Of a stretch of 64,000 bases of DNA, positions 1 through 8,407 are shown one piece after another; position 1 is the first letter of the stretch, and every line of letters begins with the position of its first letter. A program made the translations under genes and the position numbers. The notes below the pieces were generated by a model. The model had not been told where the DNA came from. It did not search any database and saw only the letters and a list, made by a program, of their open reading frames with translations. Source of the stretch: Janthinobacterium sp. SUN073 (GTDB lineage Bacteria > Pseudomonadota > Gammaproteobacteria > Burkholderiales > Burkholderiaceae_D); NCBI RefSeq assembly GCF_030397665.1, contig NZ_JAPUBT010000009.1, positions 124,001 to 188,000 of the forward strand, given 5' to 3'.

Positions 1-1
1 T

Positions 2-700
2 CCCGCCATGGCCGACGCGCCCGTGGAGCATCCCGTCATCAAGCGCCCCTACAAGCTGGCGCCATCGGCGGACCTCGTCTATTCGATCAAGGCCAAACAG
101 CGCGGCATCGGACTGTCCGGCGAATCGGTCAGCAACTGGCGCGTGGGTGATGGCAAGTATTCGCTGCTGGCCGAAACCAAGGCTGCCCTGTTCGGCAAGA
201 TTCTGGAGCAGCGCAGCGAAGGCACGGTGGACGATTTCGGCCTGGCGCCTTCTCAATTCGTGGAAAAGCGCTTCCGCAAGGAAGCGGCCACCACCACGTT
301 CAAGCGCGACAGCAAGACCATCGTCTTCAGCGAGGGCGATGACAGCTATCCGCTGAAAGGCGGCGAGCAGGACCGCAACAGCACCGTCTGGCAACTGGTC
401 AGCGTGGCGCGCGCCACGCCCGAGAAATTCACGCCTGGTTCGGAATGGAGCTTCTTCGTTGCCGGTCGCCACGACGCCGAGCCGTGGACCTTCAAAGTCG
501 TCAAGGAGGACAAGGTCGCCACCGGCCTGGGTGAAGTGGCCGCCATCCACCTGGTCAAGGCGCCGCCGCCGGACAAGAAGGGCCAGCAAGTGGACCTGTG
601 GCTGGCGCCGTCGCTGGAATGGTATCCCGTGAAGGTGACGTTCGCTGATGAAGACGGCGATTACGTCGAGCAAACCTTGCAAAAGATCGTCAAGAAGTAA
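2..700 (+). CDS. DUF3108 domain-containing protein (5' end outside window)
   Basis: The reading frame is open from the first base and stops at 698-700 (TAA). An in-frame ATG lies at 8, but no Shine-Dalgarno (SD) sequence precedes it, so the true start is probably upstream of the window. The 230 visible residues resemble the DUF3108 family of predicted periplasmic proteins: beta-rich, charged, with a late segment LWLAPSLEWYPVKV and a C-terminal VEQTLQKIVKK. The molecular function of this family is not known to me. A short hairpin (arms around 714-719 and 730-735) follows the stop. The gene is separated from the next operon by 259 bp, so it is probably a separate transcription unit. Confidence 0.75.
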   Translation, partial: PAMADAPVEHPVIKRPYKLAPSADLVYSIKAKQRGIGLSGESVSNWRVGDGKYSLLAETKAALFGKILEQRSEGTVDDFGLAPSQFVEKRFRKEAATTTFKRDSKTIVFSEGDDSYPLKGGEQDRNSTVWQLVSVARATPEKFTPGSEWSFFVAGRHDAEPWTFKVVKEDKVATGLGEVAAIHLVKAPPPDKKGQQVDLWLAPSLEWYPVKVTFADEDGDYVEQTLQKIVKK

Positions 701-713
701 GTGCTTGCTAATA

Positions 714-752
714 ACCCCGATGCAGAAACCGGGGTCGGACCCGGCAGGGGGA
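714..752. repeat. Degenerate GGGGTCGGACCC-type palindromic element
   Basis: ACCCCG (714-719) pairs with CGGGGT (730-735). The right arm runs into GGGGTCGGACCC, the same 12-mer that forms perfect palindromes at 37130-37156 and 50466-50492. Here the second half is missing, so this looks like a decayed copy or a terminator that shares the motif. It lies directly behind the DUF3108 gene. Confidence 0.5.
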
Positions 753-875
753 TGCACCCAGTGGGCGCATCCGATTCCGAAGGAACCGACCTTTCTTCGC
801 CGTTGGGGTTTCCCTCAATACAACACTCGGCAACCTGACTGCCCGCTGGCTGCCCTCCCATGCGCTAAATTGCAT

Positions 876-895
876 GTCAGAACTGATATACTGAC
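876..895 (+). promoter_or_regulatory. Putative extended -10 promoter with inverted repeat for the mks operon
   Basis: TG-A-TATACT (884-892) is an extended -10 element about 70 bp before the mksF start. GTCAG (876-880) and CTGAC (891-895) form an inverted repeat around it, which could be an operator. No convincing -35 hexamer is present at normal spacing. Confidence 0.4.
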
Positions 896-959
896 GCCCC
901 CGCCCCGCAGCGCTGCGTTAGCCCGCTGCGCCGCCCGCTGAACACTCATCCGGAAAAGA

Positions 960-2342
960 ATGATTGATATAATGGCAAGTGTAGCCGTGGCTACGGATGC
1001 ACATCAGACAGAGCAAGAGCATCACGATTCCTTGCAGGCGCATTTCCAGCCCAATATTTCGGCCGATGAAATTGAGCAAGTTTTTCACTTGAAGCGGGCG
1101 CAGCCTTTGCTGCAAGTGTTTACGGCCCTGTTCCATGGCGGTTTTGATGGCGTGCTGGTGCGTCTGCTGGTGTTGCGCGAGCTGGCGTCCGATGCGGCCA
1201 CGTCCGCCTATACGCGCGCCGATATCAACACCAAGCTGGCCTATTTATTGCCGGAAAGCCTGGAAACGGTCTTGCTGCGCCTGCGCTCGAACCAGTTGCT
1301 GGCCTGGGATGCGCAGCAGGGCGTGTACCGCGTGACGCCCATGGCGCGCAATGTGCTGTCCGCCATCGACAGCCTGCTGGGCCTGGGCCAGACGGAAGAC
1401 GAAGCGGAAATGGGCTTTTTGCTGTCGCAGGTGGCCGGTGCGCAAGCCGTGGGCGGCGTGTCCGTTGAACAACTCCAACATTTGCTGGGCCGCCTGGTGG
1501 ACTTGACGGAAGAATTTTCCGACGCGATAGCTTCCGGTTCCGAATTCCGGCTGCGCACGGCGCAGGCGAAGTGGAACATGGCGTGCGACTGGGTCGAGAA
1601 GGGTTCCGAGATTCTCGTGGCCATTACTTCCGATGAAAACGCGGACAGCGCCACGCACAAGGCGGCGCAGGCGATCGGCCGCGCGCAAAGTAAATTGTTG
1701 AACATGCAAGGCATGTTTTCGCGCGCGCTGAACCAGATCGAGCGCCAGCGGGTGCACCTGGGCCAGTCGGGCCTGTCGACCACGGACATCAAGCGCTGGC
1801 TCTTGCTGCATGAAGACCTGGCCAGCCTGGCCGAAGGCGCCATCGACCAGCCCGTCGTGCCCCTGTTCAGCACGCCGGCCGAGATGATCGACGTGGCCGA
1901 AACGGAACTGCTGTCCGAACGGGCGGCAGGTGTCATCAACACGGGCCTGCCCAGCGGAGAGGACGCGCCCACCACCATCAGCGACGGTCCCGCCATGCAG
2001 CTTGAACTCGATGACTTGCTCGAACGCCTGTCGAACTTTGCCAGCCTGGGCAATTTCCCCAGCATCGGCGAAGAAGGGCCGAAGTCCGTACCGGTGCAGG
2101 ATTCGCTGCTGCCGGCCAGCTTTGCCGTGGCCTCGTACCGCGCCTCGATGCTGCCGCTGCTGGGCGACGTGTCCGAAGCGAGCTTGCAAGGCTCGACGGC
2201 CGAACTGGCCCGTTTGCCGATCACCTTTACACCGACCGACGAGATGGTCCAGCTGACCGACCCCCACGTGGCGGCCATGTCGATCGCCTCGCTTTCACTG
2301 AATGTTTCACTTGATTTAGATAGCGGCACTGCCGATGAATGA
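960..2342 (+). CDS. mksF: MksF-like condensin subunit (kleisin)
   Basis: This 460-residue protein is the first gene of a MksF-MksE-MksB set. MksF is the kleisin-like subunit that bridges the heads of the SMC-like MksB ATPase and binds MksE. What can be seen: an N-terminal alpha-helical, winged-helix-like region (about residues 30-130, with VFTALFHGGFDGVLVRLL), a long helical middle, and a C-terminal region rich in Ser/Thr and acidic residues. The call depends mostly on size and gene order, because kleisins diverge strongly. ATG at 960 is used; a second in-frame ATG at 972 is possible, and the purine stretch GGAAAAG at 952-958 fits neither perfectly. The gene overlaps mksE by 8 bp. JetA of Wadjet is the homologous alternative name. 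Confidence 0.8.
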   Translation: MIDIMASVAVATDAHQTEQEHHDSLQAHFQPNISADEIEQVFHLKRAQPLLQVFTALFHGGFDGVLVRLLVLRELASDAATSAYTRADINTKLAYLLPESLETVLLRLRSNQLLAWDAQQGVYRVTPMARNVLSAIDSLLGLGQTEDEAEMGFLLSQVAGAQAVGGVSVEQLQHLLGRLVDLTEEFSDAIASGSEFRLRTAQAKWNMACDWVEKGSEILVAITSDENADSATHKAAQAIGRAQSKLLNMQGMFSRALNQIERQRVHLGQSGLSTTDIKRWLLLHEDLASLAEGAIDQPVVPLFSTPAEMIDVAETELLSERAAGVINTGLPSGEDAPTTISDGPAMQLELDDLLERLSNFASLGNFPSIGEEGPKSVPVQDSLLPASFAVASYRASMLPLLGDVSEASLQGSTAELARLPITFTPTDEMVQLTDPHVAAMSIASLSLNVSLDLDSGTADE

Positions 2343-3078
2343 CGATTCCCAAATCCTGATTGCGCGCCTGCTCACGCATCAAACCCTGCGCCGCGACGAC
2401 AAGCTCGTCAAGCGCGTGCTGTCCGACGAGCTGTTCCGCGCCGAAATCGATGCGCGCCTGCTGGCCTGCGGCTTGAAGCTGCTCGACAACGTGTATGCCG
2501 ACCACGTGACGTTGGCGCTGACGCGCACCATCGAACCGAAGATCTTCGGCGCGCGCGACGTCTGGCAAAACAATAATTTCGGTTTGGCGCGCGATGGCGT
2601 GGCCTTGCTGGTGGTGCTGTGGGCGCAGATCATCCTGCCCAAGCGCGAACGCCAGGAAACGCACCAGCACGCGGACGATGACCAGAACGATATGTTCGGC
2701 ACGGAAAAACCGCTGCCGCGCGCGGAAGACGCGTCGATCGGTATTTCCTACAAGGCGCTGCTGTCGGACTTCGGCGACAAGCTGGGCAAGAAGACGCGCA
2801 TGGACATGAATTTGGGCACCCTGGCCAAGCTGGGCTTCATCGAGCGGCGTGGCGATTTCATCCTGGAAGGCCCGCTGCTGGACCTGATGATGGATACCGA
2901 CGTCTTGAAGGAGCGCATCATCAACGGCGCCCTGGCCGACGTGTTCAAGCGCGCGCCCGCGCGCCTGGTGGCTGTCGACCCCGATGCCGACCTGGCAGAC
3001 GACCTGTCCGCCGAGATCGGCGACTTGCCCGACGCCGGCGATGCCGGTGATGCTGATTCGTCCGACCTCCCTCACTGA
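2335..3078 (+). CDS. mksE: MksE-like condensin subunit
   Basis: A 247-residue protein that starts inside the end of mksF (8-bp overlap) and ends 8 bp before mksB. MksE/JetB proteins are small winged-helix (KITE-type) dimers that bind the kleisin. Visible features are a helical N-terminus (ILIARLLTHQTLRRDD), a low-complexity acidic insert around residues 100-130 rich in His, Asp and Asn, a winged-helix-like segment near 135-195 (KALLSDFGDKLGKK, then LAKLGFIERRGDFIL), and an acidic tail. The assignment follows from operon position and size as much as from sequence. Confidence 0.8.
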   Translation: MNDDSQILIARLLTHQTLRRDDKLVKRVLSDELFRAEIDARLLACGLKLLDNVYADHVTLALTRTIEPKIFGARDVWQNNNFGLARDGVALLVVLWAQIILPKRERQETHQHADDDQNDMFGTEKPLPRAEDASIGISYKALLSDFGDKLGKKTRMDMNLGTLAKLGFIERRGDFILEGPLLDLMMDTDVLKERIINGALADVFKRAPARLVAVDPDADLADDLSAEIGDLPDAGDAGDADSSDLPH

Positions 3079-3086
3079 AAGCGCCC

Positions 3087-5918
3087 ATGTTTCATATCAA
3101 ATCACTTGAACTGGTGCACTGGGATTACTGGCAGCGCATCAAGAATATTCCGCTCGACGCGAAGATCATCACCATCGCGGGGCAGAACGGCTCGGGCAAG
3201 ACCACCTTGCTGGACGCCTTGCGCACCCTGTTCGGCCTCGACTGCTCGATGGGCCGCACGTATAAACACTATGCGCGCCACTCGGGCCAGCAGACGGCCT
3301 GGCTGCGCGCCGTGGTCGACAACAAGAACGTGGGCAAGCAGCTGTCGAACCGCCCGTTCCGCAGTTCCGGCTTCTTCAGCGACGATGAAGTGACCCTGTT
3401 TTGCCAGATCCAGAAGAACGGCGGCGACTGGAAGCGCCAGTATCTGATGCGTCCGGGCAATGTGCAGATCGAGGACATCACGGATGCCAACGACTGGCTC
3501 GGCGTGGAAAACTACCGCAAGCGCCTGGCCAATGCGGGCCTGTCGCCCGCCATGTCGAAAGTGCTGGCGCTGGAGCAGGGTGAGACGGACAAATTGTGCG
3601 AATACGCGCCGCGCCAGTTGCTCGACCTGGTGTTTCAGGTGTTCGGCGACAAGGAAGTGTTGGACGCCTACGACGAAGCCAAGCGCCACCAGCGCGATAC
3701 TGAAGTGGAACTGAAACGCTTCGAAACAGAGCTGGAAGCGTCGAAGACCAACCTGGAAGGCTTGCGCCTGCGCGTGGCCAATTACCACCAGTGGGAAGGG
3801 CTGCATAAAGAGCGCCGCAACCTGCTGGAAGAAGTGCTGCCCAGCTTGCAATACCACGAGGCGCGCGAAAAGGCGGCTCAGGCCAGCCGGCAATTGCGCG
3901 ATGCGCGCAAACCGATGGCGCAGGCGGACCAGCAGCTGACCGATAAACGCAATGCGCTGGCGGCGCAGGCGAAGGCCCTGTCCGACGCGCAGATGAACGA
4001 AACCCTGCTGGAGCAGGAATCGATCGGCTTGCAGAGCCGCCTATCGCTGATCAATGCAAAACTGAAACCGCTGGACAGCCTGCTGGAGCAGAAAGACCGT
4101 TTGCACAAGCTGGCGGCGGACTCGGGCAGCGACATCGCCGAAGTGACGGCCCAGCTGGAGCAGAAGGAAGCGCAATTGCTGCAGCAGCGCCAGCAGCGCG
4201 ACGCCCTGTCGGCGCGCATCGCGGGCGAGCAGGCGACGATTGCCGCGCTGCAAGGCAAGACGGCCATGCCGGAGCCGGACAATGTGCGCGGCATGCGCCG
4301 CGCGCTGCGCGAAGCGGGCATTTCCCACGCGATGCTGTCGGACATCGTCGAAGTGACGGACAGCCGCTGGCAGGGCGCCGTCGAAGGCGTGCTGGGTGGT
4401 TACGCCTCGGTCGTCCTGCTGGACAAGGCCAAGGATGCGGCCGCTGCGTATCGTCTGGCCGAGAAGGAGCGCTATCGCCACTTCATCGTGCCCGAGCTGG
4501 TCACGGCGCCTGTGGCGAAAGACGAGAGCTTGCTGGCGGTGGTGAAATTTTCCGCGCCCGTGCCCAGCTGGCTGATCGAGCAGCTGTCGCGCATCGCGCG
4601 CGTCGATTCCGTCGAAGCGGGTTTCAAATTGGGCAACCACGAAGAGTGGATCACGCCCGAGGCGTATCACCGCGAACGCCGGGGCGGCCGCTCGCTGTTC
4701 GTGGAAGCGTCGCGTTACCGCTTCGGCCAGGCCGGCCGCAGCGGCCGCCTGGAAGCGCTGCTGCGCTCGCTGCCGGGCCTGGAAAGCCAGGAAGACACGC
4801 TGACCCTGGCCATTTCCAAGCTGGCGGCCGAAGTGGGCGCCCTGAAAGCGCGCATCGCCGGCGTCGACGCGGCCAAGGAACTCAGTGCGCGCCAGGAAGA
4901 ATTTGCCGAAGCGCTGCGCAACTCGAAGCCGCTCAAGGAAGAGCGCCTGGAAGTGGGCGGGCGTTTGGGCGAGCTGCAAAACCTGACGAAGAACGCCACC
5001 GTGGCGCGCACGCGCGCCGATACCGTGTGGCAAAACGCGCGCCTGGCGTTGTCCGAGGCGGAAGCGGGGGCGCGCCTCGGCTACAAGAAGCAGATTGAAC
5101 AGCGCGCCGAGCATGCGCGCGCCTTGCTGGCCTTGCGCCATGCGTGGCGCCACTTGCCGAAAAGCTGGCGCCGCCCTGCGCGCCGCGCGGCCCTCGTCGC
5201 CGAGCACCAGAATGCGCACCAGGTGGACTTGCGCGTGGCCAGCCTGCAAAACAGCCTGGCGCGCGACGACTGGGAACTCGACGCCACCGTCATCGACCAG
5301 CACCACCGCCTGTCGGATCAATTGCATGGCCGCCAGTCGGAAACGGACGAGCGCCGCTACCAGAACAACCGCGCCATCGAAGCGACGGGCAATGCCCGCG
5401 GCGCCTACATGGAGCGCTTGCGCTACACCATCAAGACCTATAGCAAGAACATCAAGGAGCTGGGCGAGCTGGCCGGCATCGAAGTGCATGCCGACCCCGT
5501 GCGCCTGGAAAACGATGACGTGCAGCTGTCGCAGGCGGGCTTGCACGTGCGTTTCAAATTTGACGGCAAGGGCGTGATCGGCATGAACGATGGCGAAGCG
5601 TCGGGCGGCCAGCAGGTAATGAAGTCGCTGGTGCTGCTGATCGGCTTGCTGAAATCGGAAGACGGTTCCGGCGGCTTCGTCTTCATCGACGAACCGTTTG
5701 CCCACCTCGATATCCGCAACATTCAATTGGTCGGCGAATTCCTGAAAAATACGCAAGCGCAATACCTGATGACGACGCCGTTGACGCACAACACGGATGT
5801 CTACGATCCCTCGGAACTGACGTTGATCACGAGCAAAAAGAAAAAGGATAGCCAATGGGCACAACCGATTTTCGTGCTGCAGCGGCGCATCGATCCCGTG
5901 TCGGGCAAGGCCGCGTGA
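3087..5918 (+). CDS. mksB: MksB-like SMC-family ATPase
   Basis: This 943-residue protein is the motor of the complex. Walker A GQNGSGKT is at residues 32-39. The ABC signature ASGGQ is near 838 and Walker B FVFIDEP near 864-870, followed by HLD. Between them lie two coiled-coil arms (about 190-390 and 580-720) and a compact hinge-like domain (about 395-555). The arms are short, as in MksB rather than full-length SMC or MukB. The complex is expected to act on chromosomal or plasmid DNA by loop extrusion. Residues around 690-705 are unusually rich in Arg and Trp (PKSWRRPARRAA). No gene for the MksG/JetD nuclease follows. The stop TGA shares its A with the ATG of the next gene. Confidence 0.88.
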   Translation: MFHIKSLELVHWDYWQRIKNIPLDAKIITIAGQNGSGKTTLLDALRTLFGLDCSMGRTYKHYARHSGQQTAWLRAVVDNKNVGKQLSNRPFRSSGFFSDDEVTLFCQIQKNGGDWKRQYLMRPGNVQIEDITDANDWLGVENYRKRLANAGLSPAMSKVLALEQGETDKLCEYAPRQLLDLVFQVFGDKEVLDAYDEAKRHQRDTEVELKRFETELEASKTNLEGLRLRVANYHQWEGLHKERRNLLEEVLPSLQYHEAREKAAQASRQLRDARKPMAQADQQLTDKRNALAAQAKALSDAQMNETLLEQESIGLQSRLSLINAKLKPLDSLLEQKDRLHKLAADSGSDIAEVTAQLEQKEAQLLQQRQQRDALSARIAGEQATIAALQGKTAMPEPDNVRGMRRALREAGISHAMLSDIVEVTDSRWQGAVEGVLGGYASVVLLDKAKDAAAAYRLAEKERYRHFIVPELVTAPVAKDESLLAVVKFSAPVPSWLIEQLSRIARVDSVEAGFKLGNHEEWITPEAYHRERRGGRSLFVEASRYRFGQAGRSGRLEALLRSLPGLESQEDTLTLAISKLAAEVGALKARIAGVDAAKELSARQEEFAEALRNSKPLKEERLEVGGRLGELQNLTKNATVARTRADTVWQNARLALSEAEAGARLGYKKQIEQRAEHARALLALRHAWRHLPKSWRRPARRAALVAEHQNAHQVDLRVASLQNSLARDDWELDATVIDQHHRLSDQLHGRQSETDERRYQNNRAIEATGNARGAYMERLRYTIKTYSKNIKELGELAGIEVHADPVRLENDDVQLSQAGLHVRFKFDGKGVIGMNDGEASGGQQVMKSLVLLIGLLKSEDGSGGFVFIDEPFAHLDIRNIQLVGEFLKNTQAQYLMTTPLTHNTDVYDPSELTLITSKKKKDSQWAQPIFVLQRRIDPVSGKAA

Positions 5919-6922
5919 TGGCCGTGCGCAAGCTGGTTCTGGCCGCGGCCCTGTCGCTGGCATTGGCCGGGACGGCCGTGGCTAACGACGGCATCGGTTC
6001 CGTCAGTGCGGGCGGCATCCTGTTCGGCAAGACGGACGCTGTTGCCATGAAAAAGGAAGTGCTCAGCGTGAGCACGGACTTGATCAAGGTCGAGTACGAA
6101 TTCCTCAATGAATCGGCCAAGGATGTGGAAGAGACGATCTTCTTCCCCCTGCCAGAATACGCGGCCGGCTACCATGGCTCACCCACGTATTACGGCCAGC
6201 CGCAGCAGTTTACTGTCGACGTGGATGGCAAGCGCAAGGGCTATAAAACCACGTTTGTGGCCAAGCTCGACAGCAACGATGTGACGGCCCGCTTGCGCCA
6301 GTTGGGCTTGTCCGATGCGCAAATTGCCTATTTCCCTTCGCACACGCCGTTCGACAAAAAGGTGGCGCCGCTGACGGCCGCGCAAAGCAAGATCATGATC
6401 AAGGAGGGTCTGCTGGCCCAGCTGTACGACGAGGAGTGGGTGCCGGCATGGACCGTGAAAGTCCTCTATCTGTGGCAGCAGAAATTCCCCGCCGGTAAAG
6501 TCGTGCGCGTGCGCCATCAATATGCGCCGTTCGTCGCGGCCGGCCCCGGCGCCTCCTACCTGGGCGATGGCAATACATTTGAAAAGAAATACTGCGGCGA
6601 CAAGGCCTTTTACAAGACGTGGAACCGTCTTGCGGCCCAGCAGGGCGAAAGCGGCTTCGTCAATGCCGTGTGGGTGTCATACATTTTGACGACGGGTAAC
6701 ACCTGGAAGAATGGCATCGAAGACTTTACCTTGAACCTGATCAAGGGCAAGCCTGACGAGCTGGTCAGCCTGTGCTTCCCCGGCACGTTCACCAAGATCA
6801 ACCCCACCACCTTGCAAGTCAAGCTGCGCAACTTCCACCCGAAGCAGGATCTGGACGTGTACTTCGGCAATGTCGAGGGCACGGTCAGCCACGACGGCGT
6901 GGCGCCGCAGATCCGGCCATAG
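5918..6922 (+). CDS. DUF4424 family secreted protein coupled to mksB
   Basis: The start at 5918 is chosen because ATG overlaps the mksB stop (TGATG) and because the protein then begins with a clear signal peptide (MAVRKLVLAAALSLALAGTA, cleavage near VANDG). The mature protein, about 315 residues, matches the DUF4424 pattern: an early GSVSAGGILFGK, then FLNESAKDVEETIFFPLPEY, and a late CFPGTF and LDVYFG. DUF4424 proteins are predicted to be periplasmic; their function is not established to my knowledge. An in-frame ATG at 5855 inside mksB would bury the signal peptide and is unlikely. A secreted protein directly coupled to a condensin operon is unexpected; co-transcription may be incidental. 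Confidence 0.75.
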   Translation: MAVRKLVLAAALSLALAGTAVANDGIGSVSAGGILFGKTDAVAMKKEVLSVSTDLIKVEYEFLNESAKDVEETIFFPLPEYAAGYHGSPTYYGQPQQFTVDVDGKRKGYKTTFVAKLDSNDVTARLRQLGLSDAQIAYFPSHTPFDKKVAPLTAAQSKIMIKEGLLAQLYDEEWVPAWTVKVLYLWQQKFPAGKVVRVRHQYAPFVAAGPGASYLGDGNTFEKKYCGDKAFYKTWNRLAAQQGESGFVNAVWVSYILTTGNTWKNGIEDFTLNLIKGKPDELVSLCFPGTFTKINPTTLQVKLRNFHPKQDLDVYFGNVEGTVSHDGVAPQIRP

Positions 6923-6924
6923 GA

Positions 6925-7518
6925 ATGAGTACGCAGGAAGCGCTGGCCGCGCGCCTGCGCGCCATCGCCCGTGCCACGCCGTGGTGCATGCAAGCGCTGC
7001 ACGCAGTGGCGCAGCTGGGCTTGCCCCACTGCTGCATCGGTGCCGGCGCCGTGCGCAACCTGGTGTGGGATGCCTTGCATGCTTACTCACAACCGTCCGC
7101 ATTGAACGACGTCGACGTGGCGTATTTCGACGCGCACGATTTGCTTGCGGAAAGCGAGGTGCAGCTGCGCCAGCGCCTGGAAACGGTGCTGCCCAGCGTG
7201 CCGTGGGAGGTATGCAACCAGGCCCGGGTGCACCTGTGGTTCGAAGCTGAGTTTGGCTACGCCGTGCCGCCCTTGCTGTCGCTCGACGACGCCATCGCTT
7301 CCTGGCCCGAATTTGCCACCTCGGTTGGCATCTGGCTGCAGCCTGACGGCGAGATCGGCATCGTTGCGCCGCATGGCCTCGATGACCTGTTCAATATGGT
7401 GGTGCGGCGCAACCCGGTGCGTATCAGCGAAGGCGGCTATGCGCAGCGCCTGGCCAGCAAGGACTATGCGGCGCGCTGGCCGCGCGTCACCATCATCGCC
7501 CAGGTAAATGTGGCATAA
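6925..7518 (+). CDS. Nucleotidyltransferase-like family protein
   Basis: This 197-residue protein starts 2 bp after the DUF4424 stop and closes the operon. It resembles the nucleotidyltransferase-like family PF06042 (NTP_transf_6): IGAGAVRNLVWD near residues 36-47, then LNDVDVAYFD near 62-71, where the Asp pair would bind metal in a polymerase-beta fold. The central and late region includes WPEFATSVGIWL and a conserved-looking GLDDLFNMVVRRNP. Substrates of this family are not defined. It may share transcripts with mksFEB through tight spacing, although shared function is not shown. Confidence 0.75.
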   Translation: MSTQEALAARLRAIARATPWCMQALHAVAQLGLPHCCIGAGAVRNLVWDALHAYSQPSALNDVDVAYFDAHDLLAESEVQLRQRLETVLPSVPWEVCNQARVHLWFEAEFGYAVPPLLSLDDAIASWPEFATSVGIWLQPDGEIGIVAPHGLDDLFNMVVRRNPVRISEGGYAQRLASKDYAARWPRVTIIAQVNVA

Positions 7519-7544
7519 AACACAATTAAATGCACTGTGGATAC

Positions 7545-7567
7545 AAATTGGCTATAATTGCCAATTT
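7545..7567 (+). promoter_or_regulatory. Perfect inverted repeat overlying a TATAAT -10 box
   Basis: AAATTGGC (7545-7552) and GCCAATTT (7560-7567) are perfect reverse complements that enclose TATAATT. The consensus -10 TATAAT is at 7553-7558, so a bound dimeric regulator would block the promoter. The start codon of the next gene lies 24 bp downstream. The -35 region is weak, which would suit an activated or tightly repressed promoter. Confidence 0.55.
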
Positions 7568-7590
7568 TCCAATAGTGTTTTCCTGATCCC

Positions 7591-8400
7591 ATGTCCTTCT
7601 TGATTTCCATGCCGCTGCGCCGCCTCGGCCGCCTGTTCTGCCTTTCCTCCGCCCTTGTGGCGCCCGCCGCCTGGGCCGACAGTTATACCGATTTCCAGCA
7701 AGCCAGCGCGCGCCTGGAAGCGCTGATGGCCAAGGCGACGCTGCAAAGCGGCTTGCCGCGCCTGGGCGACCCTGAAGTGGCAGCGTTGATTGCCCAGATT
7801 ACCGATGCGCCGGGCCTGTTCCGGGCGCCCGTCGCGGCGTTGCAGGACATCAACCAGAGCGTGGCCCTGTGCGAGCGGGCAACCAACATCGGCAAGGCGT
7901 ACTACACGTTTGGCCGCGAGCGGCCGCTGCCGCTGTCCGGAGCCGAATTGCAGCAGGCGCGCAATGACCAGGTAACGCAGAACCTGGCCAATTATGGCGA
8001 TGAAATGAGTACCTTTTTTGCCTTTGGCATGCATTGCCATGGTCATTTGATAGCGCTGATGGAGCAGGAATTCAGTGCCCAGCCAGCGGATGCGGTGAGC
8101 GGAACCGAGCGCCTGCGCGCGCGTGCCTTCAGCAAGGGTTCGACCACCATGTATGTGGGCGTGGTGCAGTTCGTACAAGTGCCGTTCTGGAGCGTGGCGC
8201 AAAAGAAACGGATGCTGGAAGCGGCGGCGCAGCACGCCACGGCCAATGTGGCGTTGATGGCGCCGCCGTTGCGCGAGCGTTTGCTGGGCAGTCTTGCGCA
8301 GGCGGACCAGGATCTCGATCCCGCCCTGGCGCCGGCGCTGGCGACGATACGTCAGGCACTGGCGGTGACGACGTGTACCGGCCTGTGCCAGTACTACTGA
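7591..8400 (+). CDS. Secreted hypothetical protein
   Basis: A 269-residue protein with an N-terminal hydrophobic signal (LFCLSSALVAPAAWA, cleavage near residue 30). The mature part is largely helical with four cysteines: CERATNIGKA near residue 94, MHCHGH near 149, and CTGLC at the C-terminus (258-262). These could form disulfides in the periplasm. I do not recognise the family. No obvious SD precedes ATG 7591; a second ATG at 7609 is also possible. It has its own promoter with a palindromic site and stands alone before a palindromic element. Confidence 0.65.
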   Translation: MSFLISMPLRRLGRLFCLSSALVAPAAWADSYTDFQQASARLEALMAKATLQSGLPRLGDPEVAALIAQITDAPGLFRAPVAALQDINQSVALCERATNIGKAYYTFGRERPLPLSGAELQQARNDQVTQNLANYGDEMSTFFAFGMHCHGHLIALMEQEFSAQPADAVSGTERLRARAFSKGSTTMYVGVVQFVQVPFWSVAQKKRMLEAAAQHATANVALMAPPLRERLLGSLAQADQDLDPALAPALATIRQALAVTTCTGLCQYY

Positions 8401-8407
8401 CCTGGCT

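Noticed and set aside
960..5918. Calling the three-gene set a full Wadjet defence system
   Set aside because: The JetD/MksG nuclease gene, which is needed for plasmid cleavage, is not in the window, and the next two genes are not nuclease-like.
4041..5963. 640-codon open frame on the minus strand opposite mksB
   Set aside because: It is an antisense shadow of a GC-rich gene: His/Arg/Gln-rich, no domain, no SD, and it covers a well-supported SMC gene.
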